Assembly (NCBI GenBank): GCA_013299115.1
Contig: JAAFKA010000015.1
Span: 1-64,000 of the forward strand
Direction: 5' to 3'
Origin: Cytophagales bacterium
GTDB taxonomy: Bacteria > Bacteroidota > Bacteroidia > Cytophagales > Thermoflexibacteraceae
Length of the DNA stretch: 64,000 bases
Part shown: positions 42,013 to 49,550 of the stretch, one piece after another
How the letters are laid out: each line of letters begins with the position of its first letter
How positions within the stretch are numbered: position 1 is the first letter of the stretch
Notes under the pieces: model-generated
Databases searched by the model: none
What the model was told of the DNA's origin: nothing
Seen by the model: the letters and a program-made list of their open reading frames with translations, nothing else
Position numbers and translations under genes: made by a program

Positions 42013-42924
42013 CTATTCTTGTTGTATTACAGCATCGTCCCCTTCAAGAGGATCCCCATAATAAAACTGAATACTAAATGAGTTGAGGTCATAAGTAGTT
42101 CTACCGTTGGTACATTCGGCTGTAGTTCCGTAGTCTGGGTTGGTCATAGAGAGGTAAACATCAGAAGAAAAAGACTGAGATTCTCCTGATTTAATTGTAT
42201 TCAAAAGTTGCCCTCCTAACAACCTATCCCAAACACTTATGGTTTGATTAGCACTAAGTCCTTGTTTTGCTGTAATGGTAAATGGTTTGCATTTTATTGG
42301 GCTGTTTGCTGCAATTTCTGCATCAGTTCGTTTCACTTGTGCAGCTTTAATCAAAGTGCGAGGTGCTTCCAAATACCAAACTTGATTCTTTACTTTGTTT
42401 TTGTCCCAGTAGTCATTTTTCCATTCAAAGCCTATAATAGGTGTATTTTCTTCAAAATTCGCACCTTTCAAGTCCATAACCAACGAAGGAGCAGTCTGTA
42501 CCGCCAATTTTAAAGGGCGAGGAGCACCTACCGAGTCCTCTAACCAATTAGGTAAAACTTGAAAGTTCCACACTATTTTTTTAGGGTCTTGCTTGAAATC
42601 ATAGTGTTTTATTTCTTCAGGAGTCATTGTTACTAAATATAAGCTTTCCTGACTTTTTCCTGTGCTGGCTATGTAGTCATTGGTGTTGTAGTGTAAAATG
42701 ATAAATTTCCCTATCGGATTTCGTTTTCCGTCATTTCCTCCTTCCAAAATGTTCAAATCCCACAACTGGTCTTTGAGTGCAGCAGAGGGTGTTCCTATTG
42801 CACTATTTCCTATTATCTTTTCGGTTATCAATTTGCCGTTACTTGTACCCACTGTTAGCGGTTTAGTACTTTTGTCACTTTGCAATGTCCGTATGTAAAC
42901 GGTTGCTAAAAATTTAAGTCCCAT
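42013..42924 (-). CDS. Ricin-type beta-trefoil-like protein
   Basis: 303 aa, no signal peptide (starts MGLKFLATVYIRTLQ). Two QxW-type repeats are visible: 'KDQLWDLNILEGG' at about residue 52 and 'KNQVWYLEA' at about residue 185, the latter after 'LVMDLKGANFEENTPIIGFE', which matches the ricin B lectin strand pattern (VLDL...N.TPI..W). The C-terminal 90 residues are different, with 'YDLNSFSIQFYYGDP'. A carbohydrate-binding or lectin-like role is inferred from the fold only. It lies upstream of the CHAT gene on the same strand, 426 nt away. Confidence 0.65.
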   Translation of the reverse strand: MGLKFLATVYIRTLQSDKSTKPLTVGTSNGKLITEKIIGNSAIGTPSAALKDQLWDLNILEGGNDGKRNPIGKFIILHYNTNDYIASTGKSQESLYLVTMTPEEIKHYDFKQDPKKIVWNFQVLPNWLEDSVGAPRPLKLAVQTAPSLVMDLKGANFEENTPIIGFEWKNDYWDKNKVKNQVWYLEAPRTLIKAAQVKRTDAEIAANSPIKCKPFTITAKQGLSANQTISVWDRLLGGQLLNTIKSGESQSFSSDVYLSMTNPDYGTTAECTNGRTTYDLNSFSIQFYYGDPLEGDDAVIQQE

Positions 42925-43035
42925 TTCTTATTGTTTTAAAAGGTTCAATGCCAGACATAGTTCGTGCTTTGTGGGGAAAGTTAGCTGTTCTGTTTTTAGT
43001 AAGAAATGCTTTTTTTGCTTCACTGTTAGCCTTGC

Positions 43036-43317
43036 TCATATAGCACGTCCAAACCTACTGCTATTTTTTGTATTTGCAAGTTTTTGGCAAAAATTTATTC
43101 CAAAAAGTTTTAAATCCCTCTCCCCCTCTTGTACTGTACCCTTTAGGGTGCAGGACTTTGTTGTACCATACCCTTTAGGGTGCAAGGTGTATATCAGGCT
43201 CAAATTGTTGATAAGCAGCAAACTATCTGCCTGTCGCAAAGAAATTTTTAGGCTGTCTTGGGCAAAAAGGTTGGTACTAAATACCAAAAGAAGAAGTAAA
43301 AATAGAGATTGTTGCAT
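43036..43317 (-). pseudogene. Relic of an outer-membrane efflux (TolC-like) gene
   Basis: The 93-residue frame starts with a good signal peptide ('MQQSLFLLLLLVFSTNLFAQ') followed by 'DSLKISLRQADSLLLINNLS', the usual first helix of TolC-family outer-membrane efflux proteins (ADSL...N). After residue 42 the frame runs into the palindromic repeats at 43161 and 43131 and the similarity ends. I read it as a 5' fragment truncated by repeats. A short secreted peptide gene cannot be excluded. Confidence 0.4.
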
Positions 43318-43347
43318 AGTTTAGTAAATAATACAAATTGCCTAATC

Positions 43348-43426
43348 GAATGTAGCATACGCTTTAGCGTGTGTAAAATGTAGCATACGCTTTAGCGTAT
43401 GTTACATTTTAGCGTATGCTACATTC
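43348..43426. repeat. Cluster of CACACGCTAAAGCGTATG palindromes
   Basis: Three inverted or direct units GAATGTAGCATACGCTTTAG... within 79 nt. This is the most abundant repeat of the window, also at 4804, 49525, 53415, 53523-53658, 56421, 58652-58747 and 61011. Confidence 0.8.
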
Positions 43427-43596
43427 AGAAGTGCCAATTTTGCTAACTTTTTTCAGACTAAAAAATAAAAAACATTAAAAAATGTTTAATTCTCTGTTAG
43501 TTATGAGTATTTTGGTAGTTATTTAAGATATTAGCAACCCAAAGATAATTATCCGAAAAAAAATTGCAACTTACCATTAAAAACTTAGCACTACTT

Positions 43597-46224
43597 ATGT
43601 TCCAAACCATTCAAAAAACCATTCTTTGTAGCCTTTTGGCGTGCCTGCTGGTCAGCACGTCTTTTCAGGCTGTGGCTTGCGTCTTTGCCGACTACAAAAA
43701 CGTCTATCTTTTTGGCGTTAATCTGTTGAGCAACCCCCAATATCGCAATTATTTTTACAATTCGCCTTATGCCGAAGATATGTGTTTGCCAGGCAACGAA
43801 AAAAATATAGCCGAGTGGCAACTTCGCTATGCTGCTGCCAAAAAAACAGACGACTTTCATGCCCTCATTTACAAGGCTGATTTGCAAACTCTGCAAAAAA
43901 TTTATGCTGCTACGCAAGGGGGAGGAAAAAATCCTTTGGCTGACAACGAAATAGCCAATTTGTTGGTGGCAAACAAAGACCAAACTGCTTTGGCTTATTT
44001 GGTTTTTGCCAAAAAATGCGAAAGTTTTGTCGTCATGAAATTTGAAGGTTGGGAGCAAGAGCAAAAAGAAAAAGCAAACCCCAAAACCATTGCAGACTTG
44101 TTGGCAACAGGACAGGCACTGCTCGACCAAACAACTGATGCTTTTTTCAAACAACGCTATGCCTTCCAATTAGTCCGTTTGGCTTATTACCAACAGCCTG
44201 ATAAACAACAAGTTGTGGACTTGTTCGATAAAATTGTGCCTACTAACGAAAAAAATTATATCTATTACCGCACCTTGTTGCACAAGGCTTTTGCTCTCAA
44301 AACCCTCAATAAAAGGTCGGAGGCTAACCTCTTATTTGCCGAAGTTTTTAACCAATCTGCCGACTTGCGTTGCTTGGCTTTCAAAAATTTTGCTATCTAC
44401 AAAAACAACAAATTTTATGAAGGTATAGACGAAGCTGCTTGGAATGAAACCATAGGCAAACAGACCAATGCCGACCTCAAAGCTGCTTTGTATCTGCTCA
44501 GAGCCTCGTCTGAATACAAACTCAACCCTGTTTTTTTTGCCAATAGTTTTCAAACTGGGGCAAACATAGAGCAACTCGAAGTGTTTTTGCTCCGCCAACT
44601 CAAAGCCGCAGAATCTGAATTGTATTTGCCTAATTTGCAACAAACCGTAGCCTTAGATTCTGCCAAATTGACTTTTGGGGAAATAGCAATAGATGCAACA
44701 CAAGTAGCTGATAATCAAGGTTTTTTTGGCAGAATTTGGTCTGCTATTGTCAATTTTTTTAAAGGTTTATTTGGGTCAAAAACAAGCAATAACCAAAATA
44801 ATCAAACACCCGAAGTTTTGTATGGGCAAATTTATGGCTACCAAGAAACCAAAGACTATACCAAAAACCTCACTGAAAATCCTGACCTGAAAACCATAGA
44901 GGAAACTGCTGTTGCTATTGCCGAAAAATATCCGCAACAAGCTACTTTGTTTTATTTGGGGGCTGCTTACTGCCAAATTATGCGACAAAAATATGGTTTG
45001 GCTGCCGACAACCTTGCCAATGCTAAGAAAACCAAACACAACAACCCCGCTTGGACTTCTCAAACCTTGTTTTTAGAAACTTTGCTAGCGGTTGCTAAGG
45101 CTGAAACCATAGACTCTGAAACCGAAAATTTGGTAGCTACCAACAGCAAAACCTTGTGGGCAGACCTTCGCCCCGACAACAAAACGTGGCAACGCCTGAT
45201 AATTTTCAGCGAATTGGCTCGCAAATACCTCAAACAAAACGACCTAAACAAAGCTGTTTTGGCTTTTCAGTATTGCAAGCAATATGATGTTGCCAATATT
45301 TTGTTAGACTTTTATTTTTTGCCAAACGACTTAGAAAATTTTGCTACCTACTGCAAAGCCAATCCAAGTGGCGAACTTGACAAGTTGTTTATTGCCGAAC
45401 TACAAAATGCTAACCAACTGAAAACGAATTGGTTACAAGACATACAAGCTACCAAATTGGCAAGGGCAGGACTGTTTGCAGAAGCCTTAGCCAAATTTCA
45501 GGTTTTGCCTGCAGACTATTGGCAGGACAGCACCAGCTACTACGCCACGCCTTACAATCCGCAAGACACTACTTTCCGCCCTTCGGCTACGGCTATGGGT
45601 ACAATTATGGACGGAGTAGGGGAAGGAGTTTATTATTCAGGTTCTTTTGGCGATGAATGTCGCAAAATTAAAACCTCTTTTGAAAGTTCTCCTGATAACC
45701 AAAACACTAAATATGAGGTGTATGAAAACAAGATGAAATTTTTGGAAAAATTGGTGGCTTTGCAACAAAAAGCTACCAACAGCAAAGAAAACGAAGCTGC
45801 TCAATTCTATATGCAAATGGCAAACGGCATGAGTCATACTCCTTTTTGGTTGTATAACAATTCGTTGTGGGGTTGCGGCGGTATGCTCGATGCCATGCGA
45901 CACAGCAACCCTGCGGGCTATCCGTTTAACGTCAGCACAACTTTTGCTACGGAGTTTCACAACCGCAAGATGCACGTAGTCCGCAGTTATTGTGTGCCTT
46001 ATTTGGCTTCCGAATACTACAAAAAAGCAAAAGAAACAGCCACAGACAAAGAATTGCAAGCACAGGCTTTGTTTGGGCAATCAGCAGCCCTGCACCACCC
46101 TTTGGCAAGTCATTGGGAAAGTGGAATTCAACTCAATGCAAAAGCTACCTTGAAACAACTTATTTCCGACTACGCCAATTCGCCTTATGCGCAGATGGCA
46201 CATGGTTGTATGGGGAGTTATTAG
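43597..46224 (+). CDS. Large exported protein of unknown function, TPR-like
   Basis: 875 aa from the ATG at 43597, chosen because it opens on a signal peptide ('FQTIQKTILCSLLACLLVST...AVAC'); a TTG at 43564 is also in frame. The body is mostly helical with repeated Ala/Tyr/Leu patterns such as 'FKQRYAFQLVRLAYYQQPDK' and 'LNKAVLAFQYCKQYDVANIL' that resemble degenerate TPR or Sel1-like repeats. A short region about residues 370-400 ('GFFGRIWSAIVNFFKGLFGS') is amphipathic and hydrophobic. Around residue 760, 'WLYNNSLWGCGGMLDA' is unusual. No catalytic motif seen. It converges with serS, sharing the terminator 46254-46297. Confidence 0.7.
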   Translation: MFQTIQKTILCSLLACLLVSTSFQAVACVFADYKNVYLFGVNLLSNPQYRNYFYNSPYAEDMCLPGNEKNIAEWQLRYAAAKKTDDFHALIYKADLQTLQKIYAATQGGGKNPLADNEIANLLVANKDQTALAYLVFAKKCESFVVMKFEGWEQEQKEKANPKTIADLLATGQALLDQTTDAFFKQRYAFQLVRLAYYQQPDKQQVVDLFDKIVPTNEKNYIYYRTLLHKAFALKTLNKRSEANLLFAEVFNQSADLRCLAFKNFAIYKNNKFYEGIDEAAWNETIGKQTNADLKAALYLLRASSEYKLNPVFFANSFQTGANIEQLEVFLLRQLKAAESELYLPNLQQTVALDSAKLTFGEIAIDATQVADNQGFFGRIWSAIVNFFKGLFGSKTSNNQNNQTPEVLYGQIYGYQETKDYTKNLTENPDLKTIEETAVAIAEKYPQQATLFYLGAAYCQIMRQKYGLAADNLANAKKTKHNNPAWTSQTLFLETLLAVAKAETIDSETENLVATNSKTLWADLRPDNKTWQRLIIFSELARKYLKQNDLNKAVLAFQYCKQYDVANILLDFYFLPNDLENFATYCKANPSGELDKLFIAELQNANQLKTNWLQDIQATKLARAGLFAEALAKFQVLPADYWQDSTSYYATPYNPQDTTFRPSATAMGTIMDGVGEGVYYSGSFGDECRKIKTSFESSPDNQNTKYEVYENKMKFLEKLVALQQKATNSKENEAAQFYMQMANGMSHTPFWLYNNSLWGCGGMLDAMRHSNPAGYPFNVSTTFATEFHNRKMHVVRSYCVPYLASEYYKKAKETATDKELQAQALFGQSAALHHPLASHWESGIQLNAKATLKQLISDYANSPYAQMAHGCMGSY

Positions 46225-46253
46225 GCTATCATATTTTTTACCACTATCTAATA

Positions 46254-46297
46254 CAAAACTCCTTGTAAGTTGCACAACCTATAAGGAGTTTTGTTTT
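46254..46297. terminator. Bidirectional terminator between the 43597 gene and serS
   Basis: 14-bp stem with one mismatch (CAAAACTCCTTGTA / TATAAGGAGTTTTG) followed by TTTT on the plus strand and preceded by A residues that give a short T-run on the minus strand. It lies 30 nt past the plus gene and 15 nt past serS. Confidence 0.7.
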
Positions 46298-46311
46298 AAA
46301 GAATTTTACTA

Positions 46312-47586
46312 CTAATCTATCTTATCGAAACCCGTATAAGGTCTTAACACCTTTGGTATCCAAATCCCTTCAGGAGTTTGGTTGTTTTCGAGAATAGCAG
46401 CTAAAATGCGGGGCAATGCCAAGGCACTTCCATTAAGCGTATGCAGCAGTTGCGTTTTGCCTTCTCCATCTTTCATTCGCAATTTTAGTCTGTTGGCTTG
46501 GAAAGTTTCAAAATTACTTACCGAACTCACCTCTAACCAGCGTTGTTGAGCAGCCGAATACACCTCCATATCATAGCAAAGTGCTGCCCCAAAACTGATG
46601 TCGCCACCACACAAACGCAAAACTCTGTAAGGCAATTCCAATTTTTTGAGCAAAGACTGAATATATTGCGACATTTCTTCGTGTGTTTCGTAAGACTTGT
46701 CGGGGTGCTGAATCTGCACAATTTCTACTTTGTCAAATTGGTGCAGCCTATTCAACCCCCTCACATGCGCACCCCATGAGCCTGCCTCACGTCTGAAACA
46801 AGGCGTGTAACCTGCAGTTTTGATAGGCAAATCTTTGGGATTGACAATCACATCACGATATAAATTGGTAATAGGCACTTCGGCTGTTGGTATCAAATAC
46901 AAACCATCAGCATTGATAAAATACATTTGCCCCTCTTTGTCAGGTAGTTGCCCTGTGCCATAGCCCGATGCTTCATTGACCACAATAGGAGGTTGCACTT
47001 CTCCGTAACCAGCCTCAGCAGCTTGGTCTAAGAAAAAGTTTATCATTGCTCGTTGGAGTTTTGCCCCTTTGCCTTTGTAAACAGGAAACCCAGCACCCGA
47101 AATTTTTACGCCTAACTCAAAATCTATGATGTCGTATTTTTTTATCAACTCCCAATGGGGCAAGGCATCAGCAGCCAAAGGTTTCACTTCGCCATGTTCG
47201 TACAGCACCTCGTTGTCGTCCGCCCCTGCACCTTCGGGTACAGACGCATGAGGCAAGTTAGGCAACAAATAAAGCTGTTGGGTAAGTTGCGTTTCGAGGT
47301 CTGCAAACAGAGTTTCCAATTCTTTAGCTTGCGTTTTGAGGTCGGCAGTTTGTGTTTTCAGGATTTCCGCCTCTGTTTTTTTGCCCGCCTTCATCAGTTC
47401 GCCAATTTCCTTTGCCAACACACCTTGTTTTGCCCTGTTTTGGTCTAATTTTACCTGTGTTTCGCGTTTTTTGCTGTCTATTTCCAATACTTTTTCTACG
47501 GCTTCGGCTGCATTTTTCAGCCTTTTTTTCTCTAAACCAGCTAGGGTGAGAGCCTTGTTTTCTCTAATCCAATGAATTTGTAACAT
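46312..47586 (-). CDS. serS: Seryl-tRNA synthetase
   Basis: 424 aa class II aminoacyl-tRNA synthetase. The N-terminal coiled-coil arm that grips tRNA-Ser spans about residues 25-110 (Lys/Glu-rich heptads). The catalytic core shows motif 2 'TPCFRREAGSWGAHVRGLNR' (FRxE) and motif 3 'LNGSALALPRILAAILEN' (GxAxxR), plus 'HQFDKVEIVQI'. Length and order are standard. Monocistronic; a minus-strand -7 box (TACTTTTG, 47636-47629) lies 43 nt upstream. Confidence 0.97.
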   Translation of the reverse strand: MLQIHWIRENKALTLAGLEKKRLKNAAEAVEKVLEIDSKKRETQVKLDQNRAKQGVLAKEIGELMKAGKKTEAEILKTQTADLKTQAKELETLFADLETQLTQQLYLLPNLPHASVPEGAGADDNEVLYEHGEVKPLAADALPHWELIKKYDIIDFELGVKISGAGFPVYKGKGAKLQRAMINFFLDQAAEAGYGEVQPPIVVNEASGYGTGQLPDKEGQMYFINADGLYLIPTAEVPITNLYRDVIVNPKDLPIKTAGYTPCFRREAGSWGAHVRGLNRLHQFDKVEIVQIQHPDKSYETHEEMSQYIQSLLKKLELPYRVLRLCGGDISFGAALCYDMEVYSAAQQRWLEVSSVSNFETFQANRLKLRMKDGEGKTQLLHTLNGSALALPRILAAILENNQTPEGIWIPKVLRPYTGFDKID

Positions 47587-47628
47587 GACGACTTGATATG
47601 ATAAGGTCTAATAAGATTTGTAAAGTTG

Positions 47629-47636
47629 CAAAAGTA
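47629..47636 (-). promoter_or_regulatory. -7 box of serS
   Basis: Minus-strand TACTTTTG fits TAnnTTTG. Transcript start near 47622, leader about 35 nt. No clear -33. Confidence 0.45.
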
Positions 47637-47804
47637 TAAAAAAAATAATGGTTTTCTATATATGATTTGTAATTTTTTTGTGCAATTTTGGATTGTAAGA
47701 TAATTTTTTGGAAATGGAAACAAAAAGGTATTTCGTAGTAGGTTTTCTGCATCAAAATTTTTAATCCGTCAGTTTACCATATATTTTAAGGAACATCACT
47801 ACTT

Positions 47805-47889
47805 TTTAACACTTAGGCACTAAGAAACACTAAGTTTCACTTAGAATTTCTTAGTGAAACTTAGTGTTTCTTAGTGCCTAAGTGTTAAA
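47805..47889. repeat. Perfect long hairpin, 36-bp arms
   Basis: TTTAACACTTAGGCACTAAG... at 47805-47840 is exactly inverted at 47854-47889, with a 13-nt loop. Within each arm ACTTAG/CTAAGT units recur, so it looks built from short ACACTAAGTT blocks. It lies between serS and the AAA/PD-(D/E)XK gene, ending about 98 nt before the latter's ATG. Confidence 0.85.
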
Positions 47890-47986
47890 AGAAAGCTAAA
47901 AGTTTTGATGCGGAAAACCTAATTTCGTAGATTCAACTTTGAAATACAATTTTTTTATAGCTAACTTTACAAAAATCTCAATCCTC

Positions 47987-49510
47987 ATGCAAGCATTACC
48001 CATAGGCGAACAGCATTTTGCGACCATCAGACAAAAAAACTTGTTGTATGTGGACAAAACTGCCTATATTTTTGACTTGTTAGAAGAAAGTAGCTATAAT
48101 TTTTTATCTCGTCCTCGTAGATTCGGCAAATCTTTGTTAGTAAGTACACTCAAAGAAATTTTTTTGGGCAACCAACACCTTTTTAAAGGCTTATTTATTG
48201 AAAATAAAATCCAATGGATTGCCCATCCAATCGTACATTTGGATTGCAGCAAAATTGGGTTTAAAGAAATTGGGCTGACCCAAGCCCTCACAAAAGAATT
48301 GGAAAAAATAGCCAATAGCTACCAACTGAGCTTGCAAAATGAGGGAGTTAGTGGAAAATTTAAAGAATTAATAGAGAAATTGCACCAAAAAACAGGCTTA
48401 GGTGTAGTGATTTTGATAGATGAATATGATAAACCCATTACAGAGTATTTGGAAAGTGGCGAAACAGCCCTATCACAACGAGAAATTTTAAAATCTTTTT
48501 ATAGCATAGTCAAGGGTAGTTCGGAGTATATTCGTTTTTTTTTCTTAACAGGTATTAGTCGTTTTTCTAAAGTTTCTCTCTTTTCTGAACTCAACCACCT
48601 CCACGATTTAACTTTTCACCCTCGTTTTGCTGCCATTTGTGGCTACACACCAATCGAACTGGAGCAATATTTTGGTGATAGATTGGAGAAAGCAGCCCAA
48701 GAAAATCAACTCCAACCCGACTTGTTGAAGGAAGAAGTGCAAAAATGGTACAATGGCTATTCGTGGGATACCAAAACAAGGCTTTACAATCCCTTTTCCA
48801 TACTTAATTTTTTCAGCACCTATACATTTAGCAATTATTGGTTTGAGTCGGGAACTCCTACTTTTTTGGTTAAATTGTTGAAAAAAGATTTTCAATTTGA
48901 TTTAGAAAATATGGAAGTCCCTATGACTGCCTTTAACAGCTATGCCATAGACGAAATAGAACCTACAGCTTTGCTTTTTCAGGCGGGTTATTTGACTATC
49001 AAACAAAAAACGCCGTTTAATAACTATGTGCTTGATTATCCAAACCAAGAAGTAAAGGACTCAATGTTGCAGCATTTGTTTAATGCTTATACGGAGAAAA
49101 AAACAAACTCCACCTTAACCGAAAAGTTGATTAAGGCAGTGCAACAACACAACTTTGAACTGTTAGTAGAAACTATTAATACGCTGTTTGCTGCTATTCC
49201 AAATCTTATTTTTTTGCAACACAAAGAAGCCTATTATCACTCCATTTTGTTTATAGCCTTCAAATTAGCTGGTTTTTATATTGGGGCGGAGGTTAATCAA
49301 GCCATAGGCAGGTTAGATGCTGTTTTGACATACCAAAACAGAGTCTATATTTTGGAATTTAAGTTAGACCAATCCGCAGAGGCAGCTTTGCAACAAATTA
49401 AAAGTAAAAACTACGCCCTTGCGTATGAAAACCAAGAGAAACAAATTTTTTTGGTTGGCATTAATTTTAATTCTAAACTAAAAAAAGTCGACGATTGGAA
49501 AATAGGTTGA
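47987..49510 (+). CDS. AAA-ATPase-like protein with C-terminal PD-(D/E)XK domain
   Basis: 507 aa from the ATG at 47987; the frame extends upstream to a TTG at 47939, but the family starts 'LPIGEQHFATIRQKNLLYVD'. Residues about 15-215 match the AAA-ATPase_like family: Walker A-like 'FLSRPRRFGKSLLVSTL' and Walker B-like 'VVILIDEYDKPI', with 'FFLTGISRFSKVSLFSELN' as sensor. The C-terminal 100 residues carry the PDDEXK_9 signature 'GRLDAVLTYQNRVYILEFKL' (D...ExK). Such genes are abundant, multicopy and often linked to mobile or defence functions in Bacteroidota; their true activity is not known. Isolated between the long hairpin and gldG. Confidence 0.9.
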   Translation: MQALPIGEQHFATIRQKNLLYVDKTAYIFDLLEESSYNFLSRPRRFGKSLLVSTLKEIFLGNQHLFKGLFIENKIQWIAHPIVHLDCSKIGFKEIGLTQALTKELEKIANSYQLSLQNEGVSGKFKELIEKLHQKTGLGVVILIDEYDKPITEYLESGETALSQREILKSFYSIVKGSSEYIRFFFLTGISRFSKVSLFSELNHLHDLTFHPRFAAICGYTPIELEQYFGDRLEKAAQENQLQPDLLKEEVQKWYNGYSWDTKTRLYNPFSILNFFSTYTFSNYWFESGTPTFLVKLLKKDFQFDLENMEVPMTAFNSYAIDEIEPTALLFQAGYLTIKQKTPFNNYVLDYPNQEVKDSMLQHLFNAYTEKKTNSTLTEKLIKAVQQHNFELLVETINTLFAAIPNLIFLQHKEAYYHSILFIAFKLAGFYIGAEVNQAIGRLDAVLTYQNRVYILEFKLDQSAEAALQQIKSKNYALAYENQEKQIFLVGINFNSKLKKVDDWKIG

Positions 49511-49524
49511 AGTAAAGCAAAAAT

Positions 49525-49549
49525 CACACGCTAAAGCGTATGTTACATT
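49525..49549. repeat. CACACGCTAAAGCGTATG repeat between convergent genes
   Basis: One unit, 15 nt after the AAA/PD-(D/E)XK gene and directly before the gldG stop. It may help end both transcripts. Confidence 0.65.
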
Positions 49550-49550
49550 G

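Larger units (their letters stand above)
42925..43563. other. 639-nt gap with a gene relic and repeats
   Basis: Holds the TolC-like relic (43036-43317), two GTACCCTTTAGGGTGCA palindromes (43131-43152 and 43161-43185), and a cluster of CACACGCTAAAGCGTATG repeats (43348-43426). The remainder to 43563 is A/T-rich and probably carries the promoter of the 43597 gene. Confidence 0.6.

Noticed and set aside
45637-46080. 147-codon minus-strand frame inside the 43597 gene
   Set aside because: Shadow of the plus-strand coding sequence; hydrophobic stretches reflect codon usage of the other strand.
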